Notes: a model not told the origin generated them from the letters alone. 42,465 nucleotides of DNA from Planctomycetia bacterium (GCA_005786805.1 SYCV01000107.1:1-42465); one strand, 5' to 3'; shown: positions 14,511 through 24,990, numbered from the stretch's first letter. A program made the numbers and translations.

Positions 14511-17048
14511 ATGATTCGAGAGATGGACAAAAAAGTGGTTAAGCAGCTTAAAATTGCTGATATTTTTACTGGACTTTTTACCGCGCTTTCACGCGAAAAT
14601 ATTAATAATTTAGATGGTTTTCTTGAAGAAGCAGCTCAAAAAATCATCATGGTCAAGAAGACATTGAGCATGCTGGATTCAAATTTCAGCGAGCTTTTTG
14701 AGGATTTGTTAAAAGCTATCCAATCCAAAGTTTGTGAGCTGACTTCCTCTGATCGCGCATCGATTTTCATAATTGACAAAAATCGAACTCAACTTCGCTT
14801 GATGGTTGAAGGGGAAAATAACACTAGTGTTGAAATAAGAATTCCCTACGACACCTCCACAATAGCGGGCGAGGTCGCTGTTTCCAAAAAAACCATAAAT
14901 ATCCCTTATGATTTTTTTGATGATCCCAGATCAGGTTTTGCAAAAAGACATTTTGAATCAACCGGGTATCGCACTTATTCCATGCTTGCAATTCCCTTGC
15001 TGGACGAAAAAGGGGATCTCATCGCCGTTGTTGAATTGATCAACAAGGTGAAAAATAATGATCCTGGTGAAAAACTTGAAAATCGGATCAATAAAGTTGG
15101 TTTCAGCGTTGAGGATGAAGAGTTGTTTGGCAGGTTTTCGGTTTTGATTGGCCAAATTATCGAGAGTTCCAACTCTTTTTATCATGCCGCCCAGAAACAG
15201 CGCGTTGCAGAGGCGTTAATGAAGGCTGTTCTTTCAGTGGGTCAAAGCCTGGACTTGGAAGATACCTTGAAAACCGTTATGGATCAGGCAAGTAATTTGT
15301 TAAACGCGGATAGAAACGCATTGTGGTTGATTGATTGGGATAAATCAGAGCTTTGGACGAAGGTTTATAATAACGATGGCGCTCTGATTTTGCGTATTCC
15401 AATAGGTGATGGTTACGCGGGTCAGGTTGCGAGGACCGGTGAAATTCTAAATATTCCTTTCGATGTCTATGATCATCCGGAATCCGCGAAATCGAAGGAG
15501 TTTGACAGGAAAAATGGTTACCGCACATGCAGTCTTCTTTGCATGCCGGTGTTTAATGCCAAAAAAGAATTAATTGCGGTCACACAGATTGTCAATAAGC
15601 TTCAACGAGGTGATTTCCCACCGTATGACCCGCGGACATGGCCTGTCGCCCCGCCACAGTTTAAAAATAGTTTCACCAGTGATGACATTGAGTTCATGAA
15701 AGTATTCAACATACAGGCTGGAATAGCGCTTGAGAATGCGAGACTTTTCGAAGAAATCAAACATGAGCAAATGATACAGAAAAATATACTTCGAAGTTTG
15801 TCCGATGGTGTGATTTCAACCGATACCCATGGAGTGATAGTCGCTGCCAACCCAAAGGCTTACGAAATTCTTGGCTTGGGGCATAATGATGAGGATAAAT
15901 TGGAAGGCGCGTCAGTTCATGAGAAAATCAAAATTGAGAACGCCAACTTTTCCAAGTGGTTTGAAGCCAGCATCAACGGCACGGACTTCAAGTCCAGGAA
16001 CCAATATTATCCAGATCAGGTTCTAAATTCACTTTCAAAGGAAACCCACAACCTGAATGTTTCAATCAACACGATGGTTAACACGGATCAATCCGATAAA
16101 GTTCAGGGAGCCTTGGTTGTTTTGGAGGATATTAGTCAAGAAAAAAGATTGAAAACCACCATGTATCGTTACATGACCCAGGAACTTGCCGAGCAATTGT
16201 TGTCTGATGGCAGCGCGAAAATGGGCGGTGATCGCAAGGATGTTTCCGTGCTGTTTTCAGATATCAGGGGATATACATCTCTCTCGGAAGTTCTTTCCGC
16301 GGAAGAGGTGGTCTCCATGTTGAATGAATATTTTGAAACAATGGTTGAATCGGTTTTGATACACAAGGGCACTCTTGATAAATATATCGGCGACGCCATT
16401 ATGGCTGTTTTTGGAACCCCTCTTGCGCTGCCTGATCATGCCTGGTTGGCAGTGCAAACAGCAATTGACATGAGGCTTAGGCTCAAGGAATTCAATGCCC
16501 GAAGAGTGGAAAAACTCAAGCCCAGCAACCAAAGGGAATTTGACCTGGTAAACATTAAAATTGGCATTGGTGTCAATTCGGATTCTGTGATCTCAGGAAA
16601 TATCGGCTGCACCAAGCGAATGGAGTTTACTTCCATCGGAGATGGTGTAAACCTTGGCTCCAGACTTGAAGGAACAACCAAGCTCTATGGGACGGATATC
16701 ATAGTAAGTGAAAACACTTATCAGAGTTGCTCGGACAGAATATGGACGAGGGAACTTGACCGAATCCAGGTGAAGGGTAAAAATAAGCCCATCAGCATTT
16801 ATGAGGTTTTTGGCTTTCGCTCAGACCCGCTTTCTTCCCTTAATTCCCATATGATAGAGCTTTACCAAAAAGCCAGGGACTTCTACCACCAGATGAAATT
16901 TGGGAAAGCGATAGGCCTTTTTGGTGAAGTTCTTGAATTGAATAAAAACGACAAGGCCGCAAGCCTGCACCTTCTTCGATGCCAGCATTTTCTTTCAAAT
17001 CCTCCCCCACCCGATTGGGATGGAGTTTGGCGACTTACTGAAAAATAG
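14511..17048 (+). CDS. GAF-GAF-PAS class III adenylate/guanylate cyclase
   Basis: This 845-aa cytoplasmic sensor-cyclase makes a cyclic nucleotide. It has two GAF domains (about residues 60-212 and 245-410), each with the N-x-P-Y/F-D ligand-pocket edge, and a PAS-like domain (about 425-545). The class III catalytic domain spans about 570-765 and a helical, TPR-like tail follows. Metal-binding Asp584 (F-S-D-I-R-G-Y-T) and Asp628 (Y-I-G-D-A-I-M-A-V-F-G) are present. The K-R-M-E-F-T-S-I-G-D region and the N-x-x-x-R pair (N-L-G-S-R) look intact. The K...T set favours ATP over GTP as substrate, which is inference. There is no membrane helix. The start at 14511 has AAGGTG 7 bases upstream; an ATG at 14523 is an alternative. 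Confidence 0.92.
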   Translation: MIREMDKKVVKQLKIADIFTGLFTALSRENINNLDGFLEEAAQKIIMVKKTLSMLDSNFSELFEDLLKAIQSKVCELTSSDRASIFIIDKNRTQLRLMVEGENNTSVEIRIPYDTSTIAGEVAVSKKTINIPYDFFDDPRSGFAKRHFESTGYRTYSMLAIPLLDEKGDLIAVVELINKVKNNDPGEKLENRINKVGFSVEDEELFGRFSVLIGQIIESSNSFYHAAQKQRVAEALMKAVLSVGQSLDLEDTLKTVMDQASNLLNADRNALWLIDWDKSELWTKVYNNDGALILRIPIGDGYAGQVARTGEILNIPFDVYDHPESAKSKEFDRKNGYRTCSLLCMPVFNAKKELIAVTQIVNKLQRGDFPPYDPRTWPVAPPQFKNSFTSDDIEFMKVFNIQAGIALENARLFEEIKHEQMIQKNILRSLSDGVISTDTHGVIVAANPKAYEILGLGHNDEDKLEGASVHEKIKIENANFSKWFEASINGTDFKSRNQYYPDQVLNSLSKETHNLNVSINTMVNTDQSDKVQGALVVLEDISQEKRLKTTMYRYMTQELAEQLLSDGSAKMGGDRKDVSVLFSDIRGYTSLSEVLSAEEVVSMLNEYFETMVESVLIHKGTLDKYIGDAIMAVFGTPLALPDHAWLAVQTAIDMRLRLKEFNARRVEKLKPSNQREFDLVNIKIGIGVNSDSVISGNIGCTKRMEFTSIGDGVNLGSRLEGTTKLYGTDIIVSENTYQSCSDRIWTRELDRIQVKGKNKPISIYEVFGFRSDPLSSLNSHMIELYQKARDFYHQMKFGKAIGLFGEVLELNKNDKAASLHLLRCQHFLSNPPPPDWDGVWRLTEK

Positions 17049-17144
17049 GCGCTTTCCAACACCGGTTTGATTTATGGTTGCGTTTGATAATGATTAATTT
17101 AACATTAGGATGTGATTTTTATTTTGTGTTTTGTTAGGGGAATA

Positions 17145-18356
17145 ATGATGCAACAAGGCAGATATGGGTTTGATAGAAGGCAGTTTCTAAAACAAACAGC
17201 CATCGCCACCGCGGGTGCAAGCACATTTTTGCCCGAAGCAAAAGGTGTTGAAAATGATGGAAATTCAAACGGAAAAAATTGTATTTTTCTGATGTTGACT
17301 GGCGGTCCAAGCCAGATTGACACTTTTGATCCAAAGCCGGATGCGATTTCAGAAATCCGTGGACCGTTTAAGACGGTTTCATCAAAGGTACCTGGTACAT
17401 TTTTTGCCGAGACTCTTCCATTGCTTGCTGCAAGGGCTGACAAGTTCACCTTGCTACGCTCATTATTTCATGAAGAGGCTCCAATCCATGAAACTGGCAT
17501 GCAATTGATGCAAACAGGTAGGATTTCAACCGAGCGAAATTGTTTCCCAAACTTTGGGGCTGTATGTGCCTCGCTTTCCCATTCGAAGAATCAATATGGT
17601 TCAAGCTTCATGGTGTTACCAACTGAAATCGGCTCGACTGGTGTGACGATGTACCAAGGGCAGGGGGCGGGTTTTTTTGGTGATCAATGTGAGCCTGTTA
17701 AAATTAAATCACATCATGGTGATATTAGAAACATCCGTGAAATAACGCATCCAACCGGGGCGAATGCCGGTAAAATCCTCTCGACAATTTCCGCTTTGAG
17801 CTTTGATTCGCGTTATGGAAATAGCATTTTTGGCCAATCATGCCAAGCGGCGCTTTCACTTGTTGAATCAGGAGTTCGGTTTGTAACCGTGAACATGTTT
17901 GATACGGTTTTTAATGAAGTTACCTGGGATTGTCACGCTGATGGAGGGGCCCTTGCGACTAATCTGAATGATTATCGAACCAGAATATGTCCAGTTTTTG
18001 ACGCGGCCTATTCAGCTTTGCTTGACGATCTGGAATCCAGAGGCATGTTGGAATCAACACTTGTTGTGGCAGTTGGCGAATTTGGCCGAAGTCCTCATCT
18101 TAACATGAGGGGTGGTCGGGATCATCATAGTGGAGTATGGAGTGGTTTACTTGCGGGTGCAGGGTTGCCCGGAGGTGCGGTAATCGGTGCATCGGATTCC
18201 ATGGGCGGTGAACCAAAAGACATGCCTGTAAGCCCATCGATGTTTGCTGCGACAATCTATAAAGCTCTTGGAATCAACCCCGCACAGAAAATTCTCTTAT
18301 CGAATGGGGAATCAATGCAGCTTGCAGATGCCGTTCCCATCCCCAGTTTGTTTTGA
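17145..18356 (+). CDS. DUF1501 protein, Tat-exported, sulfatase/phosphatase-fold relative
   Basis: This is a 403-aa planctomycete-type DUF1501 protein. The N-terminus has a twin-arginine motif (D-R-R-Q-F-L-K) followed by an Ala-rich hydrophobic stretch, so folded export by Tat is likely. Conserved blocks are L-T-G-G-P-S-Q-I-D-T-F-D-P-K-P, V-G-E-F-G-R-S-P and G-G-R-D-H-H, the alkaline-phosphatase-like metal region of the family. ATG codons at 17145 and 17148 follow an AGGGGA site, and the first is chosen. DUF1501 genes normally pair with a DUF1549/DUF1553 cytochrome-domain gene, but none is adjacent. A thioredoxin-TPR gene follows after 10 bases. Function is not established; a role in polysaccharide or phosphoester handling is inferred from the fold. 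Confidence 0.88.
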   Translation: MMQQGRYGFDRRQFLKQTAIATAGASTFLPEAKGVENDGNSNGKNCIFLMLTGGPSQIDTFDPKPDAISEIRGPFKTVSSKVPGTFFAETLPLLAARADKFTLLRSLFHEEAPIHETGMQLMQTGRISTERNCFPNFGAVCASLSHSKNQYGSSFMVLPTEIGSTGVTMYQGQGAGFFGDQCEPVKIKSHHGDIRNIREITHPTGANAGKILSTISALSFDSRYGNSIFGQSCQAALSLVESGVRFVTVNMFDTVFNEVTWDCHADGGALATNLNDYRTRICPVFDAAYSALLDDLESRGMLESTLVVAVGEFGRSPHLNMRGGRDHHSGVWSGLLAGAGLPGGAVIGASDSMGGEPKDMPVSPSMFAATIYKALGINPAQKILLSNGESMQLADAVPIPSLF

Positions 18357-18366
18357 TGAGATATAA

Positions 18367-19230
18367 ATGAGTAACTCTGAGTGGATATACCCTGTCGACG
18401 AGAAAAACTTTTCAGCAAAAGTTTTGGACAAATCCAAGGTTATTCCTGTGATTGTTGATTTTTGGGCCCCATGGTGCCAGCCATGCAAAATGCTAAAGCC
18501 CATGCTTGAGAAAGCTGTTGGGAATCTTAATGGCCAGATATTTCTCGCTGAAATCAATACGGATGAGAATCCCAATCTTGCAGCATCTTTCAAGGTTGAG
18601 GGAATCCCCGCTGTGTTTGCATTGAAAGATGGAAAGGTGGTTGATCGATTCCAAGGTTTGTTAAATGATGAGCAACTTCAGGGATTTCTTGGGTCGTTAT
18701 TGCCCTCGGAAGTTGACAAGCAGCTTGATGTGGCATTGGAACTTTCAAACACCGACCTTGATAAAGCAGAGAAATCATTGAGGTTGTTGTTCAACGAAAA
18801 CCCCAAGCATGACAAAGTTCGACTGGCCCTTGCCAGGTTGCTTGCTAAAAAAGGTGATGAGTCATCAGAGGTTGAAGGTTTGATCGAACCCCTTGCGGTT
18901 GATGGGGATACCGGCAAAGAGGTCCAAAAGATCCAGGCTCAATTAAAGCTTTACCACATAGCAAAAATTCTCCCTCCTGAGGAACAAATTCGTAGGGATA
19001 TCGATTCCAATCCCAAGGCTGGTTTGCCATATTATCAGCTTGGTTGCATCAAGGCCGCAGATGGGAAATATGAGGATGCACTTGAGCTTTTGATAAAGGC
19101 GGGTGAATCAGATCTTTCGCTTGCCAAAAGTATTGTGCGTGAGGCAATGGTAAGCATTTTTCATCTTGTTGGGGTGGGTAGTTCACTTGCAAACAAATAC
19201 CGATCAAAATTATCGAGTCTTCTCTATTAG
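18367..19230 (+). CDS. Thioredoxin-TPR co-chaperone, CnoX/YbbN-like
   Basis: A 287-aa protein with an N-terminal thioredoxin domain (residues about 8-110) that contains a complete W-C-Q-P-C active site (Cys37, Cys40) and the cis-Pro motif G-I-P-A. A helical TPR-like C-terminal half (about 115-287) follows. This is the architecture of CnoX/YbbN, a chaperedoxin that protects proteins from oxidation and hands them to GroEL or DnaK. No signal peptide is seen. It starts 10 bases after the DUF1501 stop, so it is probably co-transcribed with it. It ends three bases before a convergent rhomboid gene. Confidence 0.9.
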   Translation: MSNSEWIYPVDEKNFSAKVLDKSKVIPVIVDFWAPWCQPCKMLKPMLEKAVGNLNGQIFLAEINTDENPNLAASFKVEGIPAVFALKDGKVVDRFQGLLNDEQLQGFLGSLLPSEVDKQLDVALELSNTDLDKAEKSLRLLFNENPKHDKVRLALARLLAKKGDESSEVEGLIEPLAVDGDTGKEVQKIQAQLKLYHIAKILPPEEQIRRDIDSNPKAGLPYYQLGCIKAADGKYEDALELLIKAGESDLSLAKSIVREAMVSIFHLVGVGSSLANKYRSKLSSLLY

Positions 19231-19233
19231 GAA

Positions 19234-20019
19234 CTAAGCCTGGAATCGGTCCTGGTTGTCCATGGCCCATGCCGCCGCCAGCTTTTTGCCATCCCCGAAA
19301 TTCTTATCAATCAGGTAACCCAAAGGAAGGCCGGCTAAAAATCCACCAATATGTGCCCCATAAGCAACGCCACCACCCTCAGGACTGGACTCAAGGTAAC
19401 CATTGATCAACTGTAATAAAAACCATACTCCAACAGCGACAGATGCGGGAACAGTGGTGATAAATCGAAATACCAAAACTGTCACATTATTGTTGGGAAA
19501 GAAAAGAAGATAGGCACCCATCACCCCGGATATTGCACCGGATGCCCCGAGACTGGGCGTCAGGAGGTCTGAATGAAAAACAACACAGGTCGCGACATGT
19601 GCCAGGGATGCAAGTATGCCTGCAATGATGTAAAAACAAACATATTGAAGGTGCCCGAGTCGATCTTCCACATTGTCTCCAAAAATCCACAAAAAAATCA
19701 TGTTACCAATTATGTGTCCGAAACTTCCGTGCATGAACATTGAGGTGATGAGTGTTATGTAAACGGAAACAGGCGTGGGTTCCAACCCGGGCCTGATAAC
19801 ATCTTCATTCCCGACTTTTCCAATGATTTTCGGACTGGATTGAATGTCTTTTCCTGAAAGGATCTCTGCGGGAACAGTCGAAAAAGTATAGGTGAATTTA
19901 TCGTTTTCCCCGAAGTTTTGAAACACCCCGAAAACAAAAATGTTGATTGCTATAAGTATGTAATTAACTACCGGCAACCGGATCCTGAGGGTGTTATCGT
20001 CATACAAGGGCATTATCAT
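19234..20019 (-). CDS. Rhomboid family intramembrane serine protease
   Basis: This 261-aa six-helix membrane protein cleaves substrates within the membrane. Catalytic Ser160 (G-A-S-G-A-I-S-G) and His223 (G-A-H-I-G-G-F-L-A-G) are present. The oxyanion-side H-G-S-F-G-H-I-I-G-N motif (His97, His102, Asn106) is also present, so the protease should be active. A loop of about 45 residues after the first helix is longer than in E. coli GlpG and resembles bacterial rhomboids of the planctomycete/actinobacterial type. A second Met lies two codons downstream of the chosen start, with no strong Shine-Dalgarno sequence. It is followed at a distance of only three bases by the convergent co-chaperone gene. 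Confidence 0.92.
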   Translation of the reverse strand: MIMPLYDDNTLRIRLPVVNYILIAINIFVFGVFQNFGENDKFTYTFSTVPAEILSGKDIQSSPKIIGKVGNEDVIRPGLEPTPVSVYITLITSMFMHGSFGHIIGNMIFLWIFGDNVEDRLGHLQYVCFYIIAGILASLAHVATCVVFHSDLLTPSLGASGAISGVMGAYLLFFPNNNVTVLVFRFITTVPASVAVGVWFLLQLINGYLESSPEGGGVAYGAHIGGFLAGLPLGYLIDKNFGDGKKLAAAWAMDNQDRFQA

Positions 20020-20040
20020 TTTTGTTACTCGGGCTAAGAT

Positions 20041-21456
20041 TTATGCAAGAACATTTTGGACCACCCGGCCCGCGACATCGGTAAGTCTTTCATCTTTTCC
20101 GAGATGAGGATATACCAGCTTTTCGTGATCCATTCCAAGGAGGTGTAGAAGTGTCGCGTGAAAATCATTCACGGAAATCCTGGTGTCGATGGCATTCAGC
20201 CCAACTTCATCAGTTGCACCAATGGCTTGCCCACCTTTTACCCCACCTCCTGCAATCCACATCGTGAAGCCATGTGGGTTGTGGTCACGACCCCGACCAC
20301 CCTGGGTATTTGGCAATCTTCCAAATTCACTCGCCCAGACAACCAAGGTCGAATCTAGCAAACCCCTGGCCTTGAGATCCTTGAGCAGCGCGGCAATAGG
20401 TTGATCAACATGCCCACACATTTTTTCATGGTTGGAGTTGATGTCATCGTGGGCGTCCCATTGGGTGACCAAGGGGCCGCCACCAGAGTAAAGCTGCACG
20501 AATCTAACACCTCGCTCCACCAACCTTCTTGCCAAAAGGCACCTTGTGCCGAAATCCGATGTCTTTTTGTTGTTCAGGCCATAATTCTGCCTGGTGCTCT
20601 CACTTTCGCTGGAAAGATCAACGGCTTCCGGCGCATGGCTTTGCATGCGGAAGGCAAGTTCATAAGATGCGATGCGAGCCGCAAGTTCAGAGCGGGAAGA
20701 ATCAAGGTCTTTTTCATTCATGCGCCTGATGAAATCAATCGTGGCCCTTTGTCGATCGGGTGTTATATCCGCTGGGGGTTTAAGATGCAGAAGCGGGTTT
20801 GCGCCTCGTCTCAGTAAAGTCCCCTGGTAAACAGCGGGAAGGTAGGCGTTTGACCAGCAGGGCGCTCCACCTTCAGGCGTGCCCTCGGGTTGGAGTAATA
20901 CACAGTAGGCGGGCAGGTTTTCGTTTACGCTGCCAAGACCATAGGAAACCCAGGATCCCAAACTTGGATGACCCATCAAGGTCCTGCCTGAATGCATTTC
21001 ATACATCGCAGGTGCATGAACCGTGCTTGAGCACCAGCAGGATCTTAGGAAACAGATGTCGTCAACACACTCAGCCAGATTTGGTAATAGGTCCGATACT
21101 TCAAGGCCTGAATTGCCATGCTTTTTAAATTTTCTGGTTGATCCAAGTATTGGAGTGTCGCCCTTGGTGAACTGGCTGACAGGCTTGCCAAAACTTGGTG
21201 GAAGCGGTTGTCCATTGAGGCGATTAAGTTCTGGTTTGGGATCAAACAAGTCCATCTGGCTTGGGCCGCCAACCATGAACATGAATATGACGGACTTTGC
21301 TTTTGCCTTGAAATGAGAAATCCGTGGTGCAAGGGGGTTTAAATTAGAACCCATCGCGGAGGCAAAACCCTCGCTGGATAACAACCAAGAGAGGGCAAGG
21401 GAACCGCATGGTCCCATTGGATGGCTCAGAAAATCTCTTCGATTCATATTGTTCAT
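20041..21456 (-). CDS. DUF1501 protein, Tat-exported (second copy)
   Basis: A 471-aa DUF1501 protein beginning with M-N-R-R-D-F-L-S, a Tat motif, and a hydrophobic stretch. Family blocks are [14 protein letters not shown], a central cysteine-containing F-L-R-S-C-W region, [12 protein letters not shown] and [10 protein letters not shown]. It matches the PSCyt/DUF1501-type that usually follows a DUF1553 gene, but here it stands alone between rhomboid and sucD. It shares only motif-level similarity with the 17145-18356 copy, so it is not a recent duplicate. The start at 21456 has an AGGA site 8 bases upstream; a Met at 21447 would shorten it by three residues. Confidence 0.9.
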   Translation of the reverse strand: MNNMNRRDFLSHPMGPCGSLALSWLLSSEGFASAMGSNLNPLAPRISHFKAKAKSVIFMFMVGGPSQMDLFDPKPELNRLNGQPLPPSFGKPVSQFTKGDTPILGSTRKFKKHGNSGLEVSDLLPNLAECVDDICFLRSCWCSSTVHAPAMYEMHSGRTLMGHPSLGSWVSYGLGSVNENLPAYCVLLQPEGTPEGGAPCWSNAYLPAVYQGTLLRRGANPLLHLKPPADITPDRQRATIDFIRRMNEKDLDSSRSELAARIASYELAFRMQSHAPEAVDLSSESESTRQNYGLNNKKTSDFGTRCLLARRLVERGVRFVQLYSGGGPLVTQWDAHDDINSNHEKMCGHVDQPIAALLKDLKARGLLDSTLVVWASEFGRLPNTQGGRGRDHNPHGFTMWIAGGGVKGGQAIGATDEVGLNAIDTRISVNDFHATLLHLLGMDHEKLVYPHLGKDERLTDVAGRVVQNVLA

Positions 21457-21502
21457 TGCATGATCCTACCACAAATATGGCAAGAAAGCACGAATCGAGG
21501 AA

Positions 21503-22384
21503 CTAGGATTTTTTCTTTTTCAGTGCTGCCTGCAAGGTGACACCAAGATCAGCGGGGCTTTCCGCGACAAGAATTCCAGCTTTTCGTAACGCAGCCATTT
21601 TGTCTTGGGCAGAACCTGTTCCACCACTGATGATGGCACCAGCATGCCCCATTCGTTTTCCTGGAGGGGCGGTTTGTCCCGCAATAAATGCCGCAACAGG
21701 TTTGGTCACATGCTTTTGAATGAAAGCCGCAGCCTCTTCCTCGGCAGTGCCACCGATCTCACCCATCATAAGGATAGCCTCGGTGCCTGGATCTTCTTGA
21801 AACATTTTAAGCACATCAATTTGATTGGTGCCGATGATGGGGTCACCACCGATTCCAACACAGGTTGATTGGCCAAGACCCAGATTGGTAAGCTGCCAAA
21901 CTGCTTCATAGGTTAAAGTTCCGCTACGGGAAATAACTCCCACGGTTCCTGGCTTATGGATATAACCTGGCATGATTCCTATTTTGCATTGCCCGGGGGT
22001 TATTATTCCGGGGCAGTTGGGGCCTATCAATCGAATTTCAGGCTTGGTTGCAAGAAACCTTTTGGCTCTTGACATATCAAGGACTGGTATACCCTCGGTG
22101 ATTGCAACAATCACTTTAATTCCAGCATCAGCGGCTTCCATGATGGCATCAGCGGCACCAGGTGGCGGAACAAAAATCATTGTGGCGTTTGCGCCCGTCT
22201 TAGCCACAGCTTCAGCAACCGTGTTAAATATTGGAAACCCTTCCTTGGTGGTTCCACCTTTTCCAGGCACCACACCGCCCACAACCTGGGTGCCGTATTC
22301 CCTGCATTGAATCGCATGGAAGGTGCCGGCTTTTCCCAATCCCTGGCACAAAACCTTGGTGTTTTTATCAATAAGGATACTCAT
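21503..22384 (-). CDS. sucD: Succinate-CoA ligase, alpha subunit
   Basis: This 293-aa subunit of succinyl-CoA synthetase catalyses the TCA-cycle step succinyl-CoA + NDP + Pi to succinate + CoA + NTP. It has the CoA-binding Rossmann domain ([10 protein letters not shown] near residue 12), the I-G-P-N-C-P-G-I segment and the phospho-His motif G-H-A-G-A-I with a preceding G-K-R-M. Length and order agree with the family. It lies 38 bases after sucC on the same strand, with CGGAG 8 bases upstream of the ATG. No other TCA genes are nearby. Confidence 0.97.
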   Translation of the reverse strand: MSILIDKNTKVLCQGLGKAGTFHAIQCREYGTQVVGGVVPGKGGTTKEGFPIFNTVAEAVAKTGANATMIFVPPPGAADAIMEAADAGIKVIVAITEGIPVLDMSRAKRFLATKPEIRLIGPNCPGIITPGQCKIGIMPGYIHKPGTVGVISRSGTLTYEAVWQLTNLGLGQSTCVGIGGDPIIGTNQIDVLKMFQEDPGTEAILMMGEIGGTAEEEAAAFIQKHVTKPVAAFIAGQTAPPGKRMGHAGAIISGGTGSAQDKMAALRKAGILVAESPADLGVTLQAALKKKKS

Positions 22385-22422
22385 GAAACGACTCCGCAGC
22401 TTCTTTTGAATTTGTTTATGAT

Positions 22423-23610
22423 TTACTTGGCAGCAGCAACAACTTTTTTGGCAGCATCTGTCAAACCCTCAGCAGCGATAATTTTTAAACCGCTATCATG
22501 CAGGATTCTCTTGCCTTCAGCAACATTCGTGCCTTCCAGCCTGACGACCAAAGGAACATGGAATCCAACTTCCTTGTAAGCGGCAAGAATGGCGTTGGCT
22601 ATGGTGTCACATTTCATGATGCCACCAAAAATGTTGACGAGCACAGCTTTCACATTTGGATCGGAAAGCAAGATGCGAAAAGCCTCGGTGACCTGATCCT
22701 TGTTGGCTCCACCCCCAACATCAAGAAAATTGGCTGGCTCACCCCCATGATACTTGATTATGTCCATGGTGCTCATGGCAAGTCCTGCACCATTGACCAG
22801 GCAACCAATGTTCCCGGTCATTTGCACAAAGCTTAGACCGGATTTGGCGGCCCTAACTTCTGAGGGGTTTTCTTCAGATAAGTCCCTAAGTTGTTCGATT
22901 TCAGGGTGACTGAAAAGCGCGTTGTCATCAAACGAAATTTTAGCGTCCAGGGCTAGAACTTCTCCTGTGGGCGTCACAACAAGCGGGTTGATTTCGGCAA
23001 GACTAGCGTCTTTCTCCAAGAATACCTTGGATAGTGCCATCATGATTGCCTCCGCCTGTGGCACTTGTTCAGGGGTGAAGCCAAGAGCGTAGGCCATTCT
23101 TCGCGCCTGATAAGGCAGCAAACCAGTTTCAGGCGAAACAGCAGTTTTCAAAAGCTTTTCAGGATGTGAATGGGCAATTTCCTCGATATCAACTCCCCCA
23201 TCGGCGCAAGCCATCATGATGGGCATTCCCGCAGCCCTATCCAAAACCATTCCCAGATATATTTCCCGGGAAATGTCAGCAGCGGATTGAACCAGAATTT
23301 TTGAGACTTTTTGACCTTCTGGCCCTGTTTGAAGGGTTACCAGTGGGAATTTGAACATGACTTCGGCTATGGACAAAACATCCTCACGCTTGGTGATATA
23401 TTTGACTCCCCCGAAATCTTTGCCACTATCCTTGAATCGACCTTTACCACGGCCACCCGCATGTATTTGCGACTTTAGAACAACAGGTTTTCCTCCGAGT
23501 TTTTCAAAGGCTTTCACAGCTTCATCGGGGGAACTTGCGATAATGCCAACAGGAATTTTGGCGCCTGCGGCAGCAAGTAAATCTTTAGCTTGATATTCAT
23601 GAATTTTCAT
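22423..23610 (-). CDS. sucC: Succinate-CoA ligase, beta subunit
   Basis: This 395-aa ATP-grasp subunit begins M-K-I-H-E-Y-Q-A-K, the conserved family start, so the ATG at 23610 is preferred to an upstream TTG. An ATP-grasp fold with [10 protein letters not shown] near residue 45 leads to the C-terminal flavodoxin-like domain with V-N-I-F-G-G-I-M and the final L-E-G-T-N region. It pairs with SucD in the heterotetramer and they share one operon. A divergent M20 peptidase starts 152 bases upstream. No clear promoter was identified, though the intervening DNA has a TATAAA box at suboptimal spacing from any -35. Confidence 0.97.
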   Translation of the reverse strand: MKIHEYQAKDLLAAAGAKIPVGIIASSPDEAVKAFEKLGGKPVVLKSQIHAGGRGKGRFKDSGKDFGGVKYITKREDVLSIAEVMFKFPLVTLQTGPEGQKVSKILVQSAADISREIYLGMVLDRAAGMPIMMACADGGVDIEEIAHSHPEKLLKTAVSPETGLLPYQARRMAYALGFTPEQVPQAEAIMMALSKVFLEKDASLAEINPLVVTPTGEVLALDAKISFDDNALFSHPEIEQLRDLSEENPSEVRAAKSGLSFVQMTGNIGCLVNGAGLAMSTMDIIKYHGGEPANFLDVGGGANKDQVTEAFRILLSDPNVKAVLVNIFGGIMKCDTIANAILAAYKEVGFHVPLVVRLEGTNVAEGKRILHDSGLKIIAAEGLTDAAKKVVAAAK

Positions 23611-23762
23611 GGTCAACCCATCTGATCTACAGGAAATAAGGTATGAATAAACTTTTTACTTTACAGCTTAAGTCTTCTAGTATTTATAGGATGAATAAGT
23701 GTGGATACCAGCTTTTTCCATGATCATTCCCAGAGATTTCTGTTTTAATCAGGATTTCAACT

Positions 23763-24929
23763 ATGGATGTGACAAATCTTCTTGCCGATTTAGTTAAGTT
23801 ACCAAGCATAAATCCCATGGGCAGGGTGTTGCCTGAGGAACTTATATTTGAAAATCGCGTGACCGATTACATGGAAAAATTCTTTAAAAACATGGGAGCG
23901 CGTACTCAACGCACTAAAATCATGCCGGGTAGGGAAAACTTGGTGGCATTCCTCGACCCTCCGGGGAACCCCTCCCGCACAATTCTTTTTGAAGCTCATC
24001 AAGATACCGTACCCATCGACGGCATGATAATCGATCCGTTTGGTGCAAAAATAGAATCAGGCAAACTTTATGGCCGGGGGGCCTGTGATGTGAAAGGTGG
24101 TATGGCTTCAATGGCATCAGCCTTTTCAAAAATTTTCAAGGCAAAAAAGTCAGGTATGCCTCAATTGGTCATGGCTTGCACCATAGATGAAGAGCATGGC
24201 TTTCAAGGAATTCAAAACATTGTCAATCAAAGCTGGATAAAATCTAAGGATCCAAAATCTGTTTGGGCGGTTGTCGCTGAGCCAACTCGTTTGCATATTG
24301 TGAACGCGCACAAAGGGGCAGTGCGGTGGGATCTTCAGTGCAAAGGGGTTTCCTGCCATAGCTCCACACCCGAGAAAGGTAAAAACGCAATTTACAATAT
24401 GGCCAAGGTCATGCCATTTGTTGAGGAATACGCTAAATTTTTGTCTGCCTTGCCCGGGCACCCAAGATTAGGCGCGGCTTCTTTAAGCTGTGGTACCATT
24501 CGCGGTGGAACAAGCGTTAATACTGTCCCCGATTTTTGCGCCGTTCAAGTTGACCGGCGGTTGCTTCCGGGAGAAACACCTGATGCCGCGGTAAGGCATT
24601 TTCGTGATTGGCTGGGTGCAAAATGCCCGGGTATTCCTTTTGAGGTCACTGATCCCTGGCTTGCAGCCCCAGCCTTGGGCGATGAATTTTCCCCGTTGCT
24701 GGTTGATGCATTGGGCAAGTGCATCAAGGCAAAAACTGGTAACCTGCAAGTAGATGCTGAACCATATGGCACAGATGCTGCCAGTTTATGTGAGGCATTG
24801 ATACCAGCTGTGGTTTTTGGGCCCGGAAGCATTTCACAGGCTCATACCAAGGATGAGTGGATAGAAATTGAACAATTAAAACTTGCTGAAGAAATTCTTT
24901 ACGATTTTGTGGTTTCCCAAGCGGCTTGA
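23763..24929 (+). CDS. M20 family metallo-deacylase (ArgE/DapE/ACY1-like)
   Basis: This 388-aa cytoplasmic zinc amidohydrolase has all metal ligands visible: the His in E-A-H-Q-D-T-V, the Asp in G-R-G-A-C-D-V-K-G-G-M-A, the Glu pair in D-E-E-H-G, the Glu of A-E-P-T and the terminal His in A-H-T-K-D-E. The inserted dimerisation domain spans about residues 180-295. DapE (lysine/cell wall), ArgE (arginine) and peptidase T-like subfamilies are all possible; the sequence does not decide. The gene stands alone ahead of a 52-aa basic protein. The ATG at 23763 is the first in a well-conserved N-terminus. No strong Shine-Dalgarno sequence is visible. Confidence 0.88.
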   Translation: MDVTNLLADLVKLPSINPMGRVLPEELIFENRVTDYMEKFFKNMGARTQRTKIMPGRENLVAFLDPPGNPSRTILFEAHQDTVPIDGMIIDPFGAKIESGKLYGRGACDVKGGMASMASAFSKIFKAKKSGMPQLVMACTIDEEHGFQGIQNIVNQSWIKSKDPKSVWAVVAEPTRLHIVNAHKGAVRWDLQCKGVSCHSSTPEKGKNAIYNMAKVMPFVEEYAKFLSALPGHPRLGAASLSCGTIRGGTSVNTVPDFCAVQVDRRLLPGETPDAAVRHFRDWLGAKCPGIPFEVTDPWLAAPALGDEFSPLLVDALGKCIKAKTGNLQVDAEPYGTDAASLCEALIPAVVFGPGSISQAHTKDEWIEIEQLKLAEEILYDFVVSQAA

Positions 24930-24990
24930 ATTTATGTTATAATCCAAAAGTGGATTTTATTGATCGATTCTTAAAAAGGAGAACTTAGAA

